Assembly (NCBI GenBank): GCA_964566055.1
Contig: CAZMHI010000001.1
Span: forward strand, 62,001 to 126,000
Direction: 5' to 3'
From: TMED23 sp964566055
GTDB taxonomy: Bacteria > Pseudomonadota > Alphaproteobacteria > Rhodospirillales > UBA2165
Length of the DNA: 64,000 nucleotides
Under the pieces are notes generated by a model. The model was not told where the DNA came from. It did no database searches and saw only the letters and a program-made list of their open reading frames with translations. Positions 17,376 through 25,098 of this stretch are shown here, one piece after another. Position 1 is the first letter of the stretch, and each line of letters opens with the position of its first letter. A program made the position numbers and the translations under genes.

Positions 17376-18059
17376 TTATTGCCCACCAAGATGATCTAGC
17401 ACTTCCGCCAATTTCATCACGTCAGCATATTTGTGATGCAAATCGAAGAGACTTACTTTGTGGGCAATCTCGCTACGGTCAAAAACGCATTCCTCAACGA
17501 TAGAAATATGAAAGCCATTTGAATAGGCATCGACGACACTGGACCGGACACAGCCCGACGTGCTTTCACCGCAAACGATGAGACTGTCATGCCCTTTTTG
17601 CACGAGGTGAGCCGCCAAGGGTGTGCCGAAAAAGGAACTGGCGCGCTCTTTTCTAATCACCACATCCTCGGGTTCTGGTGTAAAGGCCTCGTGAATTTCA
17701 TAATCATGTGCCGTCAGGGGTGAAGCGTTGCGGCGCGTAGACTTTACCCGATTGGGAGAGAAGGTGCCGGTGATGTAATAAATCGGTAATTTCGCCTGAC
17801 GGCTTGCCGCTAGCAGTTTGACAATTGGTTCAATTGCCTCATGAGCGTAGATGCCACAGGTGCTTGGATATTCAGCGGTAATTTCGTGCGGTGGCTTTGC
17901 GCCGCCTTTGTAGACTAGATTGTAAAGATCAATGGCCAGCACAGCCGGATTCTTGCCGATATAGGTTTCCCGGACATAGGGTGCATAGGTCGCGTAATCT
18001 TCCTCAGAATAAAGACCCTGCCAACAATGATTTTCAAATTCTTCCTTGCTCGCCATCAA
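17376..18059 (-). CDS. Isochorismatase-family cysteine hydrolase
   Basis: The family uses a Cys-Asp-Lys triad to cleave C-N or ether bonds, for example in N-carbamoylsarcosine, nicotinamide or isochorismate. The 227 residues show D44 (LAIDLYN), K137 (IRKERASSFFGTPL) and C170 (GESTSGCVRSS). The last motif and the extended N-terminus look most like N-carbamoylsarcosine amidohydrolase relatives, but the substrate is open. It lies 80 bases downstream of the IclR regulator gene and four bases before the YqaA-like gene. It may belong to the catabolic function controlled by IclR. Confidence 0.88.
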   Translation of the reverse strand: MMASKEEFENHCWQGLYSEEDYATYAPYVRETYIGKNPAVLAIDLYNLVYKGGAKPPHEITAEYPSTCGIYAHEAIEPIVKLLAASRQAKLPIYYITGTFSPNRVKSTRRNASPLTAHDYEIHEAFTPEPEDVVIRKERASSFFGTPLAAHLVQKGHDSLIVCGESTSGCVRSSVVDAYSNGFHISIVEECVFDRSEIAHKVSLFDLHHKYADVMKLAEVLDHLGGQ

Positions 18060-18139
18060 CTCAGCTCTCCCAGTCCAGCAATTTCAATCGCTGAAGAAAT
18101 AGCAGGGCAGGTGCACTGGTATCAAGCCACGAGAACAAT

Positions 18140-18949
18140 TTATCCGTTTTCGTTAAAGCCGAGCCGGTTGGAGACGGATTTTGAGACTGCCAGCAGCTCG
18201 CGGGCCAGCGGACCATCCCAGTCGACATTGAAATGCTTTTCCGGACCAAGCAACGTCAAAGCGCCGGCGATATTGCCGAAATGATCGAACAAAGGGGCCG
18301 CCAAGGCATTGATGGTTGCCTGCTCTTCGCCTTCGGTCCGGGAAATGCCACGAATGCGGACATCGGCCAGCAATGCATTAAAGCTTTCCCGGTCTTCCGG
18401 CACGAGCTCAGGAGCGAGAAATTCATCGACCGTGTCCCGCGGCAAAAAGGCGGCAAACACCCGGCCCGTTGCTGAATTTACCATCGACAAGACAACTCCG
18501 ACCCTGGCTGTCGTTACCAATGGTCTGGAGCCTTCGGACATGCGTACAATGGTCGGACCATGGCTGCCCCAAACTGCCAATAAGCAAGATTGATCCGTGC
18601 GGTTGCGCAATTCGGCAACCGCATCTCCGGCGATACGAACAACATTGAGCTGCGATAGCGCTGACAAACCGACATTGAGGGCAAATTCACCAAGGCCGTA
18701 GCGCCCACCGGCGGCGTCCTGTTCGACCATGCCGCTCCGTTGCAGGCTTACCAGATAGCGGTGGGCCTTCTGCGCCGACATATCAGCGGCTTCGGCTAAT
18801 TCCTTGAGCATCGCCGGGCGGCCAATTTCCATCAGCACTTTGAGCAAATGCATACCGACTTCAACCGACTGCACGCCAAAGCCTTTTTTGGGCTCACCGG
18901 CATTTTCGGAAATCGAACTATTTGGCGTTTCTTTATCCATCTTCAGCAC
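18140..18949 (-). CDS. IclR family transcriptional regulator
   Basis: The 269-residue protein has an N-terminal winged helix-turn-helix (about residues 25-90, with LKELAEAADMSAQKAHRYLVSLQRSGMVEQD) and a C-terminal IclR effector domain (about 100-260) including SMVNSATGRVFAAFLP and the ligand-side stretch ISRTEGEEQATINALAAPLFDHFG. IclR proteins usually control degradation of aromatic or short organic acids. It is encoded in the same direction as, and 30 bases after, the molybdoenzyme membrane subunit, so it may regulate that operon and the hydrolase after it. No IclR operator could be identified with confidence. Confidence 0.93.
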   Translation of the reverse strand: MLKMDKETPNSSISENAGEPKKGFGVQSVEVGMHLLKVLMEIGRPAMLKELAEAADMSAQKAHRYLVSLQRSGMVEQDAAGGRYGLGEFALNVGLSALSQLNVVRIAGDAVAELRNRTDQSCLLAVWGSHGPTIVRMSEGSRPLVTTARVGVVLSMVNSATGRVFAAFLPRDTVDEFLAPELVPEDRESFNALLADVRIRGISRTEGEEQATINALAAPLFDHFGNIAGALTLLGPEKHFNVDWDGPLARELLAVSKSVSNRLGFNENG

Positions 18950-18979
18950 TCTAACACGAATGATGAAACCGCCACCATC

Positions 18980-19900
18980 TTATCGGCTATGCAAATGGGG
19001 CAGCCGGACAGGCAGATAGACACCAGCTTTGATCGAGGAGTATTTCATAAAGAAATCTCCAATGATTGAAGCCAGGCCAATCACTGCCAGAATACTCGCC
19101 GAGAGCGGAGCGATTGTGCCGGTGGTCAAAATGAGGGGCACAACCAGGCCGATCAGCAAGGTGCCGCCATAGAAATAAACCGCCAGCCGCCCCGCCAATA
19201 AATCATTGATCGAGCGCTTGGCGGTTTCATCTCCGCTTGAAACAGCGCCTTGTATTTCGAGCGCCCATAAAACAATCACCACGGCGGTGACGCCGATCCA
19301 CAGCTCAAGCAAGCCGCTTTCGCCACCAAGTTCCTGGTCACGAAGCGCTAATGTCAGAACCAGCGCCGCGATGCCGCCACGGATAGCGTAAGCGATATAA
19401 AGCACGGGGTGCAGGGTTGAGTTCCAAAATGGAATGCCTTTTGAAGCGGTATAGACGAAGCCCATATAGCCCATCATCGTCAGCGAACCGATCACCGCTA
19501 AAATATCGCCCGCTCCTGATAACAGAGGGACAGCGCCCATTGGTGCGCCTAATTCGTTGCGCGACAGCAGATAAAGCACGCCACCGATCATAAAGAATGT
19601 CAGTCCCCAGAAACCTCTGGAAACCCAGGAGGTTTTAAAGCGCAGCATCATGTTGAGAACCCGTTCGGGCCGGGCAATATTGACCAGATGAGCCAGCCCG
19701 CCAAAACACGCCAAGACGTAGGATAAAACCAAGCCATCGAAGCTGCCGTAATACCTGGACAGCAGCCAGCCGCCGGCAGCGACGCCCACCAGGAAATGGC
19801 CATAGATGAGAAAGGCTCCTCGGCCTTCCGCCCATTCTCGTTGGGGCCGGTATTCGCTTTTTAAATCATTGATCAGTTGATCGTATCTTGCACTGGTCAC
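18980..19900 (-). CDS. NrfD/DmsC-type membrane anchor subunit of the molybdoenzyme
   Basis: The 306-residue protein has eight to nine hydrophobic segments and the family features GHFLVGVAAGGWLLS, then LVNIARPERVLNMMLRFKTSWVSRGFW, typical of quinone-reactive membrane subunits of complex iron-sulfur molybdoenzymes. It would exchange electrons between the quinone pool and the Fe-S subunit encoded just upstream (23-base gap). Both NrfD and DmsC/SoeC-like families share this pattern; I cannot separate them by eye. No haem-ligand pattern is obvious. Confidence 0.88.
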   Translation of the reverse strand: MTSARYDQLINDLKSEYRPQREWAEGRGAFLIYGHFLVGVAAGGWLLSRYYGSFDGLVLSYVLACFGGLAHLVNIARPERVLNMMLRFKTSWVSRGFWGLTFFMIGGVLYLLSRNELGAPMGAVPLLSGAGDILAVIGSLTMMGYMGFVYTASKGIPFWNSTLHPVLYIAYAIRGGIAALVLTLALRDQELGGESGLLELWIGVTAVVIVLWALEIQGAVSSGDETAKRSINDLLAGRLAVYFYGGTLLIGLVVPLILTTGTIAPLSASILAVIGLASIIGDFFMKYSSIKAGVYLPVRLPHLHSR

Positions 19901-19923
19901 AGCTTAAATTCCTTCTTCAAATA

Positions 19924-20532
19924 CTAGGCCGGCAGGTAATAGACGTTGGGTTTGGTGCCTTTATCCGGATGCAGGACAAAGCCGGCACGCTCCTTGATGA
20001 GACGGCTGACATTGCTGGTCGGATCATCAAGATCACCGAAGTGACGGGCCACGGTCGGGCAATTGGCGACACAGGCCGGCTCTTTACCTTCCTGGCGGCG
20101 GTCGCGGCAGAAATTGCATTTCATCACCACACCTTCCTGATGTTGCGTGGTGCGCGCAGCCTCAAAAGGCGTTTGACCCTTATCGCCGTAATAGGCCTGC
20201 TCATTGTCATTGAAATAGCGATTGGAATACGGACAGGCCAGCATGCAGGTGCGGCAGCCGACGCAGAGGTCATGATCGATATCGACGGTGCCATCATCTT
20301 CCCAGACAAAGCTGGCGCCGGTGGGGCAAGCTTCGACACAGGGCGGGTCTTCACAGTGATTACAGAGCACCGGCAGGAAGGTCTGGCTGACTGTCGGATA
20401 TTGCCCCTCCTCCTGCTTCAGCACACGGGCGAAGAAAATGCCGCGCGGCGTGCCATGCTCGGCTTTGCATGAGAGCTGACAGCCGTAACAGCCGACGCAG
20501 CGTTTTAAATCAATAACCATTCCCCACTTCAT
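19924..20532 (-). CDS. Four-cluster [4Fe-4S] ferredoxin subunit of the molybdoenzyme
   Basis: This 202-residue electron-transfer subunit carries sixteen cysteines in four groups: C12/C15/C18/C22, C57/C60/C65/C69, C90/C93/C96/C100 and C139/C142/C154/C158. That is the DmsB/PsrB/SoeB pattern of four [4Fe-4S] clusters with the usual internal pseudo-symmetry. No signal peptide or Tat motif is present. Its ATG overlaps the stop of the catalytic subunit by one base, and the membrane subunit follows, so the three are made together. Confidence 0.95.
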   Translation of the reverse strand: MKWGMVIDLKRCVGCYGCQLSCKAEHGTPRGIFFARVLKQEEGQYPTVSQTFLPVLCNHCEDPPCVEACPTGASFVWEDDGTVDIDHDLCVGCRTCMLACPYSNRYFNDNEQAYYGDKGQTPFEAARTTQHQEGVVMKCNFCRDRRQEGKEPACVANCPTVARHFGDLDDPTSNVSRLIKERAGFVLHPDKGTKPNVYYLPA

Positions 20533-23135
20533 TAGTTTTCCTCCACTTTGGAAACCTTGACCTTAGAACAAAGATCAAGGGTAAGATTGACCGGATTGAC
20601 GTATTCCCAATCAAGCTCAAGCAGTTCGTTGTAAAAAATACCTTTGCCCTCAGCGACCGGCATGCCCTTGGCCCAATGGCCACAGAGGGCAGCGATGCCG
20701 AGACCTTCAGGGTGGATCGCCTGGGTCAAATGGACCCGGCCTTTCACCTTGCGGCCTCTTTCCGTTTCGAGCCAAATCATGTCACCATCTTCGAGCCCGC
20801 GTTTCAGGCCCGACTGGGTATTCATAGCGATATTATAAGAATAGGGATCAAGCTGCGCGGCCTCGTCGAGCCAGGCGTTTTCCATAGTGAAACTGTTGGT
20901 GTGCAAGGTATCCCGGTAATAGAAGGTATAAAAATCAAAACCCTCATGATTACATTTGTGTGAGGCACAGGGCAGATAGTCGACCAGGGCTGAATAGTAC
21001 TCCATCGGCACATCGAGACCTGCCGGGCCAGAAATCGCCTGGATTTTCTTACCGAGTTCCGGCATCCATTCCCAATAGATCGGCACGCGGGCGTCGGTGA
21101 AGGGCCGCCAATACACTTCCTCCGGTGTCTTCGGCCAAGTGATCACGCCTTCTTGCTTGAAGTAGTCGAGGCCGCGTTCGTCCCCAAAATTATTTTTGAG
21201 ATCAGCGTCGCAGATTTCCTCATAAGTATATTTCTTGTCACTTTCGAGCCGATTTTCGCCGCGTAAATCAAACACCGCATTAAACGCCGCGTTCATATCG
21301 GAGAGAAAATCAGCGCGCTCTGCCAAATCGATCAGCACATCAGCAAAAATACGTTCTTTGCCCTCAGGCTCGACCACCGGTTGCTGGATGGCCCAGCTCC
21401 AATCGCCCATACCGGCGGGATGGCTGAAAATATATGGGGAATTGGGACGCGTATTGTAGCACCCGAGATAACCGCGGTCGGGCAGGATGATATCAACAAA
21501 GTCCGAGGTCTCGTTCAAAAACAAATCGAAGGAGGCGATAAAATCCAGTTTTTTGAGCGATTCGGCGATCAAATCCTTATTGGCGATGCTCATCATAATA
21601 TTGGCGCCATAATTGATCAGCATTTCCGGCCGGTAGGGCATATCCAGTTTTTCCCAGAGCTCTTCGCCCTCTTCGGAGTTGAAAAACGGTGAAGTCATGC
21701 CCATGACTAACAAATCCTGCAACCCCATTTCTTCCGGTTTCTTAGGCTCGGGCCGGGGATAAGGCGGATCGTAGGCCATCCAGGTACCCACCTCCATCAG
21801 GCCATCCGGTCCGGCTTTGGGCTTATAGCCCATGCGTCCGGTCTCGGGGATGCCATCGAAAGCAGAATTGAAGCCGTGACAGGAGCCAACCACGTCAGCC
21901 GCGCCGACCAATTGGTTCAGCAACAGCACAGCCAGGAAATTAAACGTTGCGTTGCGATGACCTTGCAAGCCCCGGAAAGCAATGGCGGCGGCGGGACGGT
22001 ACGGCAGGGTTACCCCATCGATAACAATAGTGCTGCCGATGCGCGCTTCCTTGGCGAACTCAGCTGTAAGACGGCGGATGTTTTCAGCTGGTACCGTGGT
22101 AATCTCCTCGGCATATTCGGGTGAGTATTTTTTCAAATGTTCTTTCAGAAGGACAAAAGACGGTTGGCATTTTACGCCGTTGACCTCGAACTCGCCTGTC
22201 AGAGCCATGTCTTCGGAATCGGCCACGTTATGTGGCTTGGCGGCGCTGTCTTTGGTATCCCAGACCAAAGGTTCGTTGGTCTCACTATCCCGCACATAAG
22301 TGCCGTCTGGGCCAATCAAATAAGGACCATTGGTCTTCGCTTTGAGATAAGGCTCATCCAGGGTGCCGAGCTCATTAGCCAGCACATTGCACATGGCGAG
22401 CGCCAGCGCAGCATCCGTGCCGACCCGGATCGGCACCCATTCATTGGCCTTGGCGGCGGCGAAATTGCACATCGGATCAACCACCACCATTTTCATGCCG
22501 CGTTCGCGGGCATCTGCTGCCTGCGCCATGTTGGAGTTCGAATTATGCCCGGCCGCGTGGCCCTTGGAGGCGCCAAAATAAAGCGCGTAATTGCAATATT
22601 GGAAATCCGGCAAGACACCCCAGGAGGCATGTAATAAACCTGAGACTTGGTGAGCAGAATTACCGCAATGGAGGCCACCACCGCCTTCGGACACGTTGGT
22701 GGTGCCGAAACCAGGCGCAAAGGCCGCCCAGGGCAGTCCCATGGTGTAAACGGTCGTGGTGCGCTGGATCGACAGCTTGCGGGGATCGTCAGCCCGGATT
22801 TTTTTCAAACGGCCGGCGATTTCATCCAAAGCCTCATCCCAGGAAATCTCCTCCCAGCCTGGATCAATGCCAATGCCTTTTTCCGGATTGGTTCGGCGCA
22901 TGGGTACCCGCACCCGGTTAGGATCGTAATGAGTCATCAGGCCACTGACGCCTTTACCACAGAGGCGCCCTTTGCCGACCGTACTTTTGGGATTGCCTTC
23001 AATTTTGACAGCGACACCATCGACTTTGTGGACCAGGATCGAACAAGTGCCGTAGCAGAGGTTACAGGTCGAAGGAATCCATTCGTCACCTTCTGGCGCG
23101 GTTTCCACTATTCTCGGGGGCTTAATCTCGTTCAT
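20532..23135 (-). CDS. Molybdopterin oxidoreductase catalytic subunit, cytoplasmic (no Tat signal)
   Basis: An 867-residue DMSO-reductase-family enzyme. The N-terminal [4Fe-4S] site is C24/C27/C31/C59 (CNLCYGTC, GRLCGKG). The segment GGLHCGNSAH puts C157 at a plausible molybdenum-ligand position. The molybdopterin-binding regions include YFGASKGHAAGHNSN and KMVVVDPMCNFAA. The C-terminal dinucleotide-binding domain starts near residue 740 (HTNSFTMENAW). No twin-arginine signal is visible on it or its Fe-S partner, so the complex should face the cytoplasm. Cytoplasmic relatives with this subunit set include sulfite-oxidising SoeABC and phenylacetyl-CoA-oxidising PadBCD. I cannot choose between them, and the substrate stays open. 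Confidence 0.9.
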   Translation of the reverse strand: MNEIKPPRIVETAPEGDEWIPSTCNLCYGTCSILVHKVDGVAVKIEGNPKSTVGKGRLCGKGVSGLMTHYDPNRVRVPMRRTNPEKGIGIDPGWEEISWDEALDEIAGRLKKIRADDPRKLSIQRTTTVYTMGLPWAAFAPGFGTTNVSEGGGGLHCGNSAHQVSGLLHASWGVLPDFQYCNYALYFGASKGHAAGHNSNSNMAQAADARERGMKMVVVDPMCNFAAAKANEWVPIRVGTDAALALAMCNVLANELGTLDEPYLKAKTNGPYLIGPDGTYVRDSETNEPLVWDTKDSAAKPHNVADSEDMALTGEFEVNGVKCQPSFVLLKEHLKKYSPEYAEEITTVPAENIRRLTAEFAKEARIGSTIVIDGVTLPYRPAAAIAFRGLQGHRNATFNFLAVLLLNQLVGAADVVGSCHGFNSAFDGIPETGRMGYKPKAGPDGLMEVGTWMAYDPPYPRPEPKKPEEMGLQDLLVMGMTSPFFNSEEGEELWEKLDMPYRPEMLINYGANIMMSIANKDLIAESLKKLDFIASFDLFLNETSDFVDIILPDRGYLGCYNTRPNSPYIFSHPAGMGDWSWAIQQPVVEPEGKERIFADVLIDLAERADFLSDMNAAFNAVFDLRGENRLESDKKYTYEEICDADLKNNFGDERGLDYFKQEGVITWPKTPEEVYWRPFTDARVPIYWEWMPELGKKIQAISGPAGLDVPMEYYSALVDYLPCASHKCNHEGFDFYTFYYRDTLHTNSFTMENAWLDEAAQLDPYSYNIAMNTQSGLKRGLEDGDMIWLETERGRKVKGRVHLTQAIHPEGLGIAALCGHWAKGMPVAEGKGIFYNELLELDWEYVNPVNLTLDLCSKVKVSKVEEN

Positions 23136-23159
23136 GTCGGGGCTCCTTCCTGGCGGCTT

Positions 23160-23582
23160 TTATCCGCCTTCAAATCCTTTAAGAATAATCATTTCTATGG
23201 TCGCTGCCGTGCCATCGGGGGAAATGGGTGCGCGCGGGTCTTCGAACGGCTCGCCATTAACGAACAAGCGGCAGCACGGTAAAATTCCTACTCCGGGATC
23301 TTTGATTTGGGTAAATGAGTCGGCGCCGTAGCGTTCTTCCAAGGCAGCCACAACATCAAGCGGTGTCGCTGCCCCCGGCAAGCTAAGCGTTATTGGACTT
23401 TCCGATGTCACCGCCGATAGCAGACCGAACAGCAACACATCAATTGATATCGCCGAGGCAGTCGCGTTTTCGGCATCGCCGGATTTTGCAGAATTCTCAG
23501 CTGCCTTTCGTTCGGCGCTGTACCACAGCACCGCCGAGCGGTCTTCTTCGATCTCCAACTCTGGAATGGGTGCTTCACCCAT
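23160..23582 (-). CDS. MoaD/ThiS-like ubiquitin-fold protein ending in Gly-Gly
   Basis: The 140-residue protein has a polar, variable N-terminal extension (about 1-45) and a C-terminal MoaD-like region: ISIDVLLFGLLSAV, then ITLSLPGAATPLDVVAALEERYG, a loop with two cysteines (LPCCRLFVNGEPF) and the end IEMIILKGFEGG. The terminal Gly-Gly is the mark of sulfur carriers that are activated as thiocarboxylates for molybdopterin or thiamine synthesis. It is the first gene of the operon, 24 bases before the molybdoenzyme, so a dedicated cofactor or sulfur role is likely. The N-terminal extension is unusual for MoaD, which is about 80 residues. No MoaE or MoeB partner is in the window. Confidence 0.8.
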   Translation of the reverse strand: MGEAPIPELEIEEDRSAVLWYSAERKAAENSAKSGDAENATASAISIDVLLFGLLSAVTSESPITLSLPGAATPLDVVAALEERYGADSFTQIKDPGVGILPCCRLFVNGEPFEDPRAPISPDGTAATIEMIILKGFEGG

Positions 23583-23662
23583 GATGTTTAAATCCCATAA
23601 TTAATTTAAGGGTATTAAACCATCATTTTATGTTTAACGCAATTTATAATTTAGTATAAAAT

Positions 23663-23718
23663 AAAATATTAATTTATGTATTATATTATAAATCATATAA
23701 TACATAAATTAATATTTT
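23663..23718. repeat. Perfect 24-bp AT-rich inverted repeat with 8-base spacer
   Basis: The left arm 23663-23686 and the right arm 23695-23718 are exact reverse complements over 24 bases and almost pure A/T (one G or C per arm). The spacer is TATAAATC. It lies 81 bases upstream of the MoaD-like start and 101 bases upstream of the receiver-domain gene on the other strand, so it is not a terminator of either. It may be an operator, a cruciform-forming site or a binding site for a DNA-bending protein. Confidence 0.8.
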
Positions 23719-23728
23719 TATCGCCTAA

Positions 23729-23742
23729 GTGATGGTAATCAC
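23729..23742. promoter_or_regulatory. CRP/FNR-like site GTGAT-GGTA-ATCAC
   Basis: Perfect 5-base arms with a four-base spacer, 77 bases upstream of the TTG start at 23819 and ten bases from the AT-rich repeat. The GTGAT-N4-ATCAC form is the half-site geometry of CRP/FNR-family regulators. A second copy of the same form lies at 25017-25032. It could act on either divergent gene. Confidence 0.5.
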
Positions 23743-23818
23743 CGGACTTACAACCCATCTCTGATAGGTTACCTGCGTTTGCTGCCAACGAAAATTAAGA
23801 ATATTTCTAGGAATATCA

Positions 23819-24853
23819 TTGCGAAAAGAAACCAGAAAACACAAAGCCAGCTTTGATACCGTCCGTGTCCTGCTGGCCGAACCAAGAACACAACTCCGCG
23901 AAGAATTGATTCAATCTTTGAACGAATTTGGCCTGACGAACATCGAATCGACCGGCAATCTTAATAAGGTCCATGAATGCTTGGCTGACGGCGGGCTGGA
24001 TTTACTTATTTGCGATACGGTGTTGCCGGAAGGGAATCTCCATGACCTCCTGAAAAGTGTGCGATTTGGTGAAACCACCAGCAACCCTTTCCTGGTGATC
24101 ATTACCCTGATCTCCGATCCTACCTCAGAGTTAGTAAATCAAATGATGGATTGTGGGCCGGATGCAATCCTGCTCAAACCGTTTACGCCTGCGCAGTTAA
24201 ATGAGCGTATCCAAAACCTGGTTCACAACCGCAAACGTTTTGCTGTGACTTCCAGCTATGTCGGCCCGGAACGGCGCCAAGGTCACCGGGAAGACAAGAC
24301 CGGCAAAGAAACCATTCGCGTGCCCAATCCTCTCTATATTAAATCGTTTGGCATTGAGAACCTTGCCATCACCAAGCGGGCAGCCGATACCGCAGCAAAG
24401 CGTATCAATAATCAGATGGTTGAAAGCTATTCACAGCGGACAACAGAGTTGGTGGGGGAACTGTTTCCGCCCATCGGTCAAATAGAATGGACGCCGGAAA
24501 GACAGCTTCCGCTGAATGAATTGCACCAAGTCACGTTGGATTTAAACAACCGTATTCTAGATACCGACTACAAATCTCTAGCCGGCCTGACGACGACACT
24601 TACCCGCATGCTGAAAGACGCCGGCAATTGGACCGATACGGAAAACAAAGGTGACATCCGTCTCCTAAGAATATTATGCGAAGTATTGCAACGGGGATTT
24701 AATAATGTTGAGGATCCAATCTTACCGCCACCGGTTGTCGAAGGAGAACCGATGGAGGTCAGTGATTTGATGGAAGATTTTGCCGAGCCGGAAAATATTG
24801 AAAATCCGGAAAATAATGCGGAAAATGAGCTTGAAATAAGCTCTAGTGGTTGA
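23819..24853 (+). CDS. Receiver-domain protein with unknown C-terminal region
   Basis: The 344-residue protein begins with a CheY-like receiver domain (about 14-137): phosphoacceptor D66 (LLICDTVLP), T96 (VIITLIS) and K120 (LLKPF) are present, while the usual acidic pair is represented by E21 only. After it comes the stretch YVGPERRQGHRE, seen after receiver domains in many alphaproteobacterial proteins. Residues 190-300 are helix-rich and unrecognised; the tail (305-344) is strongly acidic. There is no DNA-binding or GGDEF domain, so it is not a standard transcription regulator. The start is TTG with AGGA about nine bases upstream. No histidine kinase is adjacent. Confidence 0.8.
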   Translation: MRKETRKHKASFDTVRVLLAEPRTQLREELIQSLNEFGLTNIESTGNLNKVHECLADGGLDLLICDTVLPEGNLHDLLKSVRFGETTSNPFLVIITLISDPTSELVNQMMDCGPDAILLKPFTPAQLNERIQNLVHNRKRFAVTSSYVGPERRQGHREDKTGKETIRVPNPLYIKSFGIENLAITKRAADTAAKRINNQMVESYSQRTTELVGELFPPIGQIEWTPERQLPLNELHQVTLDLNNRILDTDYKSLAGLTTTLTRMLKDAGNWTDTENKGDIRLLRILCEVLQRGFNNVEDPILPPPVVEGEPMEVSDLMEDFAEPENIENPENNAENELEISSSG

Positions 24854-24877
24854 CCCAGCGAAAACCTTTTGTATGAT
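24850..24877 (+). promoter_or_regulatory. Promoter of tRNA-Leu, overlapping the preceding stop codon
   Basis: A -35 box TTGACC (24850-24855) and a -10 box TATGAT (24872-24877) are separated by 16 bases, which predicts a start near 24884 and a leader of about 23 bases before the tRNA. The -35 box overlaps the TGA stop (24851-24853) of the receiver-domain gene. Confidence 0.65.
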
Positions 24878-24906
24878 CGCCGCCGTCTTACCGATTATCT
24901 CATCGG

Positions 24907-24993
24907 GCCTCGGTGGCGGAACTGGTAGACGCGCGGGATTCAAAATCCCGTTCTGGCAACAGAGTGAGAGTTCGAGTCTCTCCCGAGGCACCA
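24907..24993 (+). tRNA. tRNA-Leu, anticodon CAA
   Basis: An 87-base tRNA with acceptor stem GCCTCGG (24907-24913) pairing with CCGAGGC (24983-24989), discriminator A and an encoded CCA end (24991-24993). The anticodon stem CGGGA/TCCCG encloses the loop TTCAAAA, so the anticodon is CAA, which reads the leucine codon UUG. The T-arm GAGAGTTCGAGTCTCTC and a long variable arm confirm a class II (Leu) tRNA. The T-rich run at about 24994-25009 may end transcription, although no hairpin precedes it other than the tRNA itself. Confidence 0.97.
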
Positions 24994-25016
24994 ATTTTTA
25001 CTATTTTTAGACGTAT

Positions 25017-25032
25017 TGTGATAGCCATCACA
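25017..25032. promoter_or_regulatory. CRP/FNR-like site TGTGATAGCCATCACA
   Basis: A perfect 6-base inverted repeat with a four-base spacer that fits the classical CRP form TGTGA-N6-TCACA exactly. It is centred about 74 bases before the ATG of the secreted-protein gene at 25099. It shares the GTGAT-N4-ATCAC core with the site at 23729-23742. Confidence 0.55.
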
Positions 25033-25041
25033 TCCAAGCAC

Positions 25042-25057
25042 TGTAATTTAAATTACA
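25042..25057. promoter_or_regulatory. Perfect palindrome TGTAATTTAAATTACA
   Basis: A 16-base palindrome without spacer, ten bases after the CRP-like site and 41 bases before the next start codon. It may be a second operator in the same promoter; the type of regulator is not recognised. Confidence 0.4.
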
Positions 25058-25098
25058 AACCCCCCACAAATATAGTTTTTGAATAGAGTTTAGTAGAA

